Shown piece by piece: positions 58,820 through 64,000 of a DNA stretch of 64,000 nt. Origin of the DNA: Persebacter sp965221835 (GTDB taxonomy: Bacteria > Pseudomonadota > Gammaproteobacteria > Tethybacterales > Persebacteraceae); the NCBI GenBank assembly GCA_965221835.1, contig OZ244916.1, forward strand, positions 434,001 to 498,000. Direction: 5' to 3'. The position numbers were made by a program, and so were the translations under genes. Numbering within the stretch: the stretch's first letter is position 1; each line of letters begins with the position of its first letter. The notes below the pieces were generated by a model. It saw only the letters and a list, made by a program, of their open reading frames with translations. It did no database searches and had not been told where the DNA came from.

Positions 58820-61666
58820 ATGTCGCGCGCCGAGTTTTATCCCGTTCCCGAATTCGCCGACCGGCATTGCGGGTTGTCCGCCGCAGACGAAAAAGCGATG
58901 CTGGAGTTTATCGGATTGCGCAGTTTGGACGATGTCGCCGGCATTTTGCCGCCCGATATTGTCGCCGATGCGCCCGACATTTGCGCCCCGATGACCGAAG
59001 AAAACGCGACCGCATTGTTGTCGACAATGGCGCGCAAAAATACCGTTGCGACTTCCATGATAGGACTCGGCTATTACAGCACGAGTATGCCCGCCGTCGT
59101 GCGCCGCAATCTTTTGGAATCGGCGGCGTGGTATACCGCCTATACGCCGTATCAGGCGGAAATCGCGCAAGGGCGGTTGGAAATGTTGCTCAATTTTCAG
59201 ACGCTGGTTGCCGATTTGACCGGTTTGCCGCTGGCGGGGGCGTCTTTGCTGGATGAGGCGACTGCGGCGGCGGAAGCGATGACTCTTTTGCGGCGCGCCG
59301 ATTCCAAAAATACCGGCAAATGTTTTCTCGCGGATGAAACGCTTTTTCCGCAAACGCTCGCGGTACTCAAAACGCGCGCCCGTCCGCTCGGCATTGATTT
59401 GAAAATCATGCCCGCGAAAGATTTTGTCGCCGCCGCCGAAGGTGCGTTCGGCGCGTTATTTTCCTATCCCGGCGGCGATGGCGGATTGTCCGACCCGTCG
59501 CCAATTGTCGCCGCGCTGAAAGAAAAAGGCGTTGCATCGGCGTGTTGTGCCGATTTGCTGGCGTTGACGCTGATTACGCCGCCGTCCGAACTCGGTTTCC
59601 AAATCGCAGTCGGCAACGCGCAACGATTCGGCGTGCCGATGGGATGCGGCGGACCGCATCCGGCATTTATGGCGTTTACCGATTCTTTGCGGCGGCATGC
59701 GCCGGGGCGCATTGTCGGCGTTTCCAAAGACGCGAAAGGGCGCACCGGTTATCGCCTCGCATTGCAAACCCGCGAACAACACATTCGCCGCGAAAAAGCG
59801 ACCAGCAATATCTGCACTGCGCAAGCGTTGCCGGCGATGCTGGCGGCGGCATTTGCGATTTATCACGGTCCGAAACGTCTAAAACAAACGGCGGTGCGGG
59901 TGCATCGGTTGACTTGCATTTTGGCGGCGGGATTGAAAAAAATGGGACGCGCGCCGAAGCACGATTCGTTTTTTGACACTTTGCGCGTACCCGCCGAAGA
60001 TGCGCCGTCCGTCGTAGCGATGGCGTTGAACGAAGACATTTGTCTTTTGCATTTGCCCGGCGAAGTTGGAATTAGCGCGGACGAATGCACAAATCCCGAA
60101 CATGTCAAAAGTATTTGGCGCGCATTCGGTGCGAACGCGCCCGCCTTTGATGCGGTTGCCGCCGAAGCCGAAAATACATTGCCGGAAAAATTGTTGCGAA
60201 AAACGCCGTTTTGCGAACATCCCGTATTTAATAGTTATCACACCGAACACGAAATGTTGCGCTATTTGCGCCGCCTCGGTCAAAAAGATATTGCGCTGGA
60301 TCGTTCCATGATTCCGTTAGGTTCCTGCACGATGAAACTCAACGCCGCCGCCGAAATGGAACCGTTGTCGTGGCCGCTGTTGGCGAATGTGCATCCGTTC
60401 GCGCCCGCCGCACATCGCGAAGGATACCGCCGCCTGACCGCCGATTTGGAAAACTTACTCGCGCGCGTTTCCGGATTTGATGCAGTATCATTGCAGCCGA
60501 ACGCCGGCGCGCAAGGCGAATACGCCGGATTGCTTGCCATTCGCGGTTATCTCAAAAGTATCGGACAAGAAAAACGCGACATTTGCCTGATTCCGAAATC
60601 CGCGCACGGCACAAATCCCGCCAGCGCAGTGATGGCGGGAATGCGCGTGGTGCCGGTGGAAATAGACGCGATGGGACAAGTAGACGGCGAAGATTTGGCG
60701 CGCAAAGTCGCAACACACCGCGATGAATTGGCGGCGTTGATGATTACTTATCCTTCCACTTGCGGCGTATTTGGACGCGGATTGCCCGATTTTTGCCGTC
60801 TGGTTCACGAGGCGGGCGGGCAAGTGTATATGGACGGCGCGAATTTTAACGCCCTTGTCGGCGTGAGTTTGCCCGGCAAACTCGGACCGGATGTGATGCA
60901 TATCAATTTGCACAAAACATTTTGCATCCCGCACGGCGGCGGCGGACCGGGAATGGGACCCATCGGAGTCGCCGCGCATTTGCGTCCGTTTTTGCCGGGG
61001 CATCCGCTGGACGAAAACGAAAACGACGACTATGATACGATTTCCGCCGCGCCGTGGGGATCGGCATTAATTTTGCATATTTCGTGGATGTATATTCGGA
61101 TGATGGGCGGCAAGGGATTGCGCCGCGCGACTCTCACCGCACTTTTAGCGGCGAACTACATTGCGAAGCGGCTGGACCAATCATATCCGGTGGAGTTTCG
61201 CGATGCCGCCGGACGGGTAGCACACGAATGCATCGTAGACACGCGCAATTTTAAGGACGCGGGCGTTTCGGTGGAAGACATTGCAAAACGATTGATGGAT
61301 TACGGTTTTCATGCGCCGACCGTATCGTGGCCCGTGCCGGGGGCGATGATGATTGAGCCGACCGAATCGGAAACAAAAGCGGAAATAGATCGCCTTTGCG
61401 ATTCGCTTCTCGCTGTCGCCGAAGAAATCAAAAAAATCCGCGAAGGCGTTTGGCCGAAGGACGACAATCCGCTGGTCAATGCGCCGCATCCCGCGCAAGA
61501 TTTGCTTTCCGGCGAATGGAATCGTCCGTACAGCCGCGAAATCGCCGCATTTCCCGCGCCGTGGGTGCATCTGCACAAATACTGGCCGCCGGTCGGACGC
61601 ATCGATTCCGCATGGGGCGACCGCAATCTCGCCTGCGCCTGCCCGCCGCTGGATGCGTATTTCTAA
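58820..61666 (+). CDS. gcvP: Glycine dehydrogenase (decarboxylating), P protein
   Basis: A single-chain, 948-residue P protein, both halves fused. The N half has YYSTSMPAVVRRNLLE and FGVPMGCGGPHPAFMA; the C half has the PLP-lysine motif NLHKTFCIPHGGGGPG and CTMKLNAAAEM. It decarboxylates glycine and loads the aminomethyl group on GcvH. ATG 58820 has GGAG upstream; a start 7 codons earlier lies in gcvH. The system also needs a dihydrolipoamide dehydrogenase; the Lpd-like gene at 45.6 kb lacks the usual catalytic dyad, so that subunit is probably elsewhere. Confidence 0.96.
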   Translation: MSRAEFYPVPEFADRHCGLSAADEKAMLEFIGLRSLDDVAGILPPDIVADAPDICAPMTEENATALLSTMARKNTVATSMIGLGYYSTSMPAVVRRNLLESAAWYTAYTPYQAEIAQGRLEMLLNFQTLVADLTGLPLAGASLLDEATAAAEAMTLLRRADSKNTGKCFLADETLFPQTLAVLKTRARPLGIDLKIMPAKDFVAAAEGAFGALFSYPGGDGGLSDPSPIVAALKEKGVASACCADLLALTLITPPSELGFQIAVGNAQRFGVPMGCGGPHPAFMAFTDSLRRHAPGRIVGVSKDAKGRTGYRLALQTREQHIRREKATSNICTAQALPAMLAAAFAIYHGPKRLKQTAVRVHRLTCILAAGLKKMGRAPKHDSFFDTLRVPAEDAPSVVAMALNEDICLLHLPGEVGISADECTNPEHVKSIWRAFGANAPAFDAVAAEAENTLPEKLLRKTPFCEHPVFNSYHTEHEMLRYLRRLGQKDIALDRSMIPLGSCTMKLNAAAEMEPLSWPLLANVHPFAPAAHREGYRRLTADLENLLARVSGFDAVSLQPNAGAQGEYAGLLAIRGYLKSIGQEKRDICLIPKSAHGTNPASAVMAGMRVVPVEIDAMGQVDGEDLARKVATHRDELAALMITYPSTCGVFGRGLPDFCRLVHEAGGQVYMDGANFNALVGVSLPGKLGPDVMHINLHKTFCIPHGGGGPGMGPIGVAAHLRPFLPGHPLDENENDDYDTISAAPWGSALILHISWMYIRMMGGKGLRRATLTALLAANYIAKRLDQSYPVEFRDAAGRVAHECIVDTRNFKDAGVSVEDIAKRLMDYGFHAPTVSWPVPGAMMIEPTESETKAEIDRLCDSLLAVAEEIKKIREGVWPKDDNPLVNAPHPAQDLLSGEWNRPYSREIAAFPAPWVHLHKYWPPVGRIDSAWGDRNLACACPPLDAYF

Positions 61667-61695
61667 TCCGTAAATCGGCATCCCGTTTCCTTGGG

Positions 61696-61743
61696 TTTGC
61701 AAAAGTATTTGCAAAATTATTTGCAAAAGTATTTGCGAAATTT
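61696..61743. repeat. 12-bp tandem repeat, four copies
   Basis: TTTGCAAAAGTA, TTTGCAAAATTA, TTTGCAAAAGTA and TTTGCGAAATTT follow one another. They lie in the 324-nt gap between gcvP and the convergent uppP, which otherwise holds only a terminator (61914-61946) and no visible gene. Confidence 0.85.
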
Positions 61744-61913
61744 GGAGTCGGGATGACATTCGCAGTCGCGCAAAGATATTTTTTATTTCCGATTTTTGCG
61801 AAAAAAAATATTTGCGATAATTGATGAAAAAGGCGAAATCGCGGCGAATTTATCGGCAAGCAATTTAAGTTTTTCATTCCGACCGTTCGCCGTTTTATCC
61901 GCGATTTTATGGC

Positions 61914-61946
61914 GAAAAAAGACGGCGGAATTAAACGCCGTTTTTG
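61914..61946. terminator. Bidirectional terminator between gcvP and uppP
   Basis: ACGGCG (61922-61927) pairs with CGCCGT (61936-61941) around GAATTAAA. The plus strand continues with TTTT, and the minus strand with CTTTTTTC, so it can serve both convergent operons; it is stronger for uppP. Confidence 0.75.
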
Positions 61947-61990
61947 AATGAAAAAGAAGATTTTACGAAGTTTTACGAATTTTTTCTTAA

Positions 61991-62788
61991 TCAAAAAACC
62001 GCAAGTACTGCGATTCCGAAGATAATTCGGTACCAGCCGAAGGGGGTGAAATCGTGGCGCGAGACATAGCGGATTAGCAGGCGGATGACGAAAAGTGCGC
62101 AGATGAACGAGACGACAAAACCGGCGGCGATTTCGCCCGCGACATTCCAATTTAACAGCGCGGCGTTTTTGTACAAATCGTAACCGCCCGCCGCAAACAT
62201 TGTCGGCAACGCCAGCAAAAACGAAAACTCGGTTGCCGCACGGCGTTCAACGCCCCATACAATCGCACCGAGTATTGTCGCCGCCGCCCGCGAAACACCC
62301 GGAAACAAGGCGAGTGCTTGACAACATCCGATGACAATCGCATCGCGCGCACGCAACTCGTCTATGTCTGATACGCGCGGGACGCGATTTTTTTTCTCTA
62401 TCAATAAAATCGCGATTCCGCCGACAATTAATGCTGCCGCCACGGTTTGCGGCGAAAAAAGATATTCCTTAATGTACGAATAAAACAAAAGTCCGAACAC
62501 CGCCGCCGGTAAAAACGCGAGAATTAAATTTGTCGCCAGCCGCAGCGTTTTTTCGCCGCCGGGATTTTTCGCCGCCCGCCACAACCGCCCGCGATAGTGC
62601 CAGCACACGGCGAACACCGCGCCGAGTTGAATGACGACTTCAAAAAGTTTGTCTGTTTCTTCGGTTCTGCCGAGCAAATGCGCGGCGACAATTAAATGTC
62701 CGGTGGACGATACCGGTAAAAATTCGGTGATGCCTTCCACCGCGCCGAGCAGAATAATTTCCAGCCAGTTTTGCAAATTGGCCGTCAA
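61991..62788 (-). CDS. uppP: Undecaprenyl-diphosphatase UppP (BacA)
   Basis: A 265-residue polytopic membrane enzyme that recycles undecaprenyl diphosphate for peptidoglycan and other polymers. It has ILLGAVEGITEFLPVSSTGHLI and the active-site segment LFPGVSRAAATILGAIVWG, then FSFLLALPTMFAA. The start is TTG 62788, overlapping the dcd stop (TTGA), the same coupling type seen at rpmH-rnpA. An internal in-frame start would remove the conserved N-terminal helix. Confidence 0.95.
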   Translation of the reverse strand: MTANLQNWLEIILLGAVEGITEFLPVSSTGHLIVAAHLLGRTEETDKLFEVVIQLGAVFAVCWHYRGRLWRAAKNPGGEKTLRLATNLILAFLPAAVFGLLFYSYIKEYLFSPQTVAAALIVGGIAILLIEKKNRVPRVSDIDELRARDAIVIGCCQALALFPGVSRAAATILGAIVWGVERRAATEFSFLLALPTMFAAGGYDLYKNAALLNWNVAGEIAAGFVVSFICALFVIRLLIRYVSRHDFTPFGWYRIIFGIAVLAVF

Positions 62789-63351
62789 GTTTTCGGCGGC
62801 GTAATGCCGGTTTGCCCCTGATATTTTCCGGCGCGATCTTTATATGATTTTTCGCATGTTTCGTCCGATTGAAAAAACAACATTTGCGCAACGCCTTCGC
62901 CAGCATAAATTTTCGCCGGCAGAGGAGTCGTATTGGAAAACTCCAGCGTTACATGCCCCTCCCATTCCGGTTCCAGCGGCGTTACATTAACGATAATGCC
63001 GCAACGCGCATAAGTGGATTTGCCGAGGCAGATGGTGAGAATGTCGCGCGGAATGCGAAAATATTCCATCGTCCGCGACAACGCGAACGAATTCGGCGGG
63101 ATAATGCACGAGTTGCCGCGCACATTGACAAACGAAGCGGGGTCAAAATTTTTCGGGTCTACGATGGTACTGTTTAAATTTGTAAACACTTTAAATTCAT
63201 CGGCGCAACGAACATCGTAACCGTACGACGAAACGCCGTACGATACGACGCGTTCGCCGTTTTTGGTGCGCGATACTTGTTGCGGTGCGAAAGGATGAAT
63301 CATTCCCGCCGCCGCCTGTTCGCGAATCCAACGATCCGATTTAATACTCAT
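62785..63351 (-). CDS. dcd: dCTP deaminase
   Basis: A 188-residue trimeric enzyme converting dCTP to dUTP, the precursor of dUMP for ThyA. It has MSIKSDRWIREQA, SSYGYDVRCADEFKVF, GKSTYARCGIIVNVTPLEPEWEGHVTLEFSNTTPLP and the nucleotide-binding tail KYQGQTGITPP. SD GGAGGAAAT lies upstream. The ATG overlaps the thrB stop (ATGA). Confidence 0.96.
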   Translation of the reverse strand: MSIKSDRWIREQAAAGMIHPFAPQQVSRTKNGERVVSYGVSSYGYDVRCADEFKVFTNLNSTIVDPKNFDPASFVNVRGNSCIIPPNSFALSRTMEYFRIPRDILTICLGKSTYARCGIIVNVTPLEPEWEGHVTLEFSNTTPLPAKIYAGEGVAQMLFFQSDETCEKSYKDRAGKYQGQTGITPPKT

Positions 63352-64000
63352 GCGTTTATTTCCTCCAATATCGGCGCGCGGCGCGTTCGTCTATAAATGT
63401 TTTCAAACTGCCGCGGGTCGTGCGGCGCCAAAAATTTCGCTTCCCGCGGAAAGTGTATGTCGTACAAACGCGAAATCCAAAATCGCAACGCCGCCGAACG
63501 CATTGCATCGTCAAATCGTGCGCGTTCCAAATCGCACAACGGGCGGCGGGATTCGTAACCTTCCATCAACGCGCGCAAACGCGCCGAATCTAAATGCGCG
63601 CCGTCCGCGTTTTCGCCGACAATAAAACACCAATCGCAAATGCATACCGCGAGATCAAAAATCAGCGCATCGTCGCCGCCAAAATAAAAATCTATCACGC
63701 CCGCGATTTCGCCGTCCCGCCACAAAACATTGTTGCGAAATAAATCGCAATGACACGCCCCCGCCGGCAACGGCAAATCATAAAACCGCGCATCTTCCGC
63801 CAACGCGGAATGCAAAATATCGCGCGTATCGGGCGGCAGTTTCGGATTGAGTTGCGCAACAGTTTGCCGCCGCCATTCGGCGTTGCGCGGATTCGTCATT
63901 TTTTGCGTAAAATCCGCCGCCGCCAAATGCAATCCGGCGACAACCGCGCCCATTTTGCGACATTCCGCCGCATCCGGATTGCGCCGCCATTCGCCTTCCA
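63348..64000 (-). CDS. thrB: Homoserine kinase, type II (aminoglycoside-phosphotransferase fold), C-terminal part
   Basis: The reading frame stays open to the right edge, so the N-terminus lies outside the window. Visible are GAVVAGLHLAAADF, the catalytic loop GACHCDLFRNNVLW, GVIDFYFGGDDALIFDLAVCICDWCF (metal-binding DFYF) and the tail ISRLYDIHFPR. This matches the ThrB group of APH-fold homoserine kinases, which make O-phosphohomoserine for threonine synthesis. It overlaps dcd by 4 nt. Confidence 0.88.
   Translation of the reverse strand, partial: EGEWRRNPDAAECRKMGAVVAGLHLAAADFTQKMTNPRNAEWRRQTVAQLNPKLPPDTRDILHSALAEDARFYDLPLPAGACHCDLFRNNVLWRDGEIAGVIDFYFGGDDALIFDLAVCICDWCFIVGENADGAHLDSARLRALMEGYESRRPLCDLERARFDDAMRSAALRFWISRLYDIHFPREAKFLAPHDPRQFENIYRRTRRAPILEEINA

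Overview
The window reads as one contiguous piece of a gammaproteobacterial chromosome, probably from an uncultured lineage with compact gene packing. The support is gene content and synteny: bamC directly after dapA, divergent yggS-proC and pilT, amgK-murU divergent from lptD, rpmH-rnpA-yidC-mnmE, def-fmt opposite dprA, nusA-infB-rbfA-truB, rnfA-rnfB, ubiG-gph and thyA-folA. Coding DNA is moderately GC-rich, while intergenic DNA is AT-rich and full of short tandem repeats. Genes inside operons usually overlap by 1-4 nt (ATGA, TAATG, TTGA, GTGA), and TTG and GTG starts are common. No phage, insertion sequence, rRNA or CRISPR array was seen. The only tRNA is tRNA-Arg(CCT).

Layout: 0-7 kb has the N-terminus of a LolC/LolE permease, gabD, two unrecognised accessory genes, acnA and mmsB. 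7-15 kb has a repeat block upstream of mmsB, then mnmE, yidC, rnpA, rpmH, tRNA-Arg, fmt and def (minus strand) and dprA and dacB (plus strand). 15-19 kb has a secreted cysteine-rich protein with a possible outer-membrane barrel, bracketed by arrays of 20-bp dyad repeats. 19-25 kb has nadB with an extra C-terminal cysteine domain, cysS, yidD, hsp20, a DMT permease and murU-amgK. 25-37 kb has lptD, ubiG, gph, proC-yggS, pilT, a metallo-hydrolase, dapA-bamC and alanine dehydrogenase with a glutamine-synthetase-like enzyme. 37-48 kb has nusA-infB-rbfA-truB-sppA-hisN-like, a VTT membrane protein with a disulfide oxidoreductase, and moaE-rnfA-rnfB. 49-57 kb has a DNA methyltransferase fused to an HNH domain, a phosphatase, pmbA, thyA-folA, a GMC oxidoreductase, a promoter-like repeat array and a metal-transporter-like protein. 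57-64 kb has a tandem glycine riboswitch with gcvT-gcvH-gcvP, then thrB-dcd-uppP.

Working together, the window supplies envelope assembly (lptD, bamC, yidC, Lol permease, uppP, dacB, amgK-murU), translation and its processing (rpmH, fmt, def, cysS, nusA, infB, rbfA, truB, mnmE, rnpA), nucleotide and folate metabolism (thyA, folA, dcd, gcv system) and amino-acid metabolism (dapA, thrB, proC, ald, hisN-like).

The most unusual signals are: (1) a recurrent TATAAT-like hexamer exactly 6 nt upstream of the start codon of many first genes, implying leaderless mRNAs; (2) arrays in which promoter-like elements are repeated; (3) the cysteine-rich surface-protein cassette inside dyad-repeat arrays whose 8-4-8 geometry survives in several sequence variants; (4) two uncommon domain fusions, NadB with a cysteine domain and methyltransferase with HNH. 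All homology calls come from reading motifs and lengths; no database search was possible.
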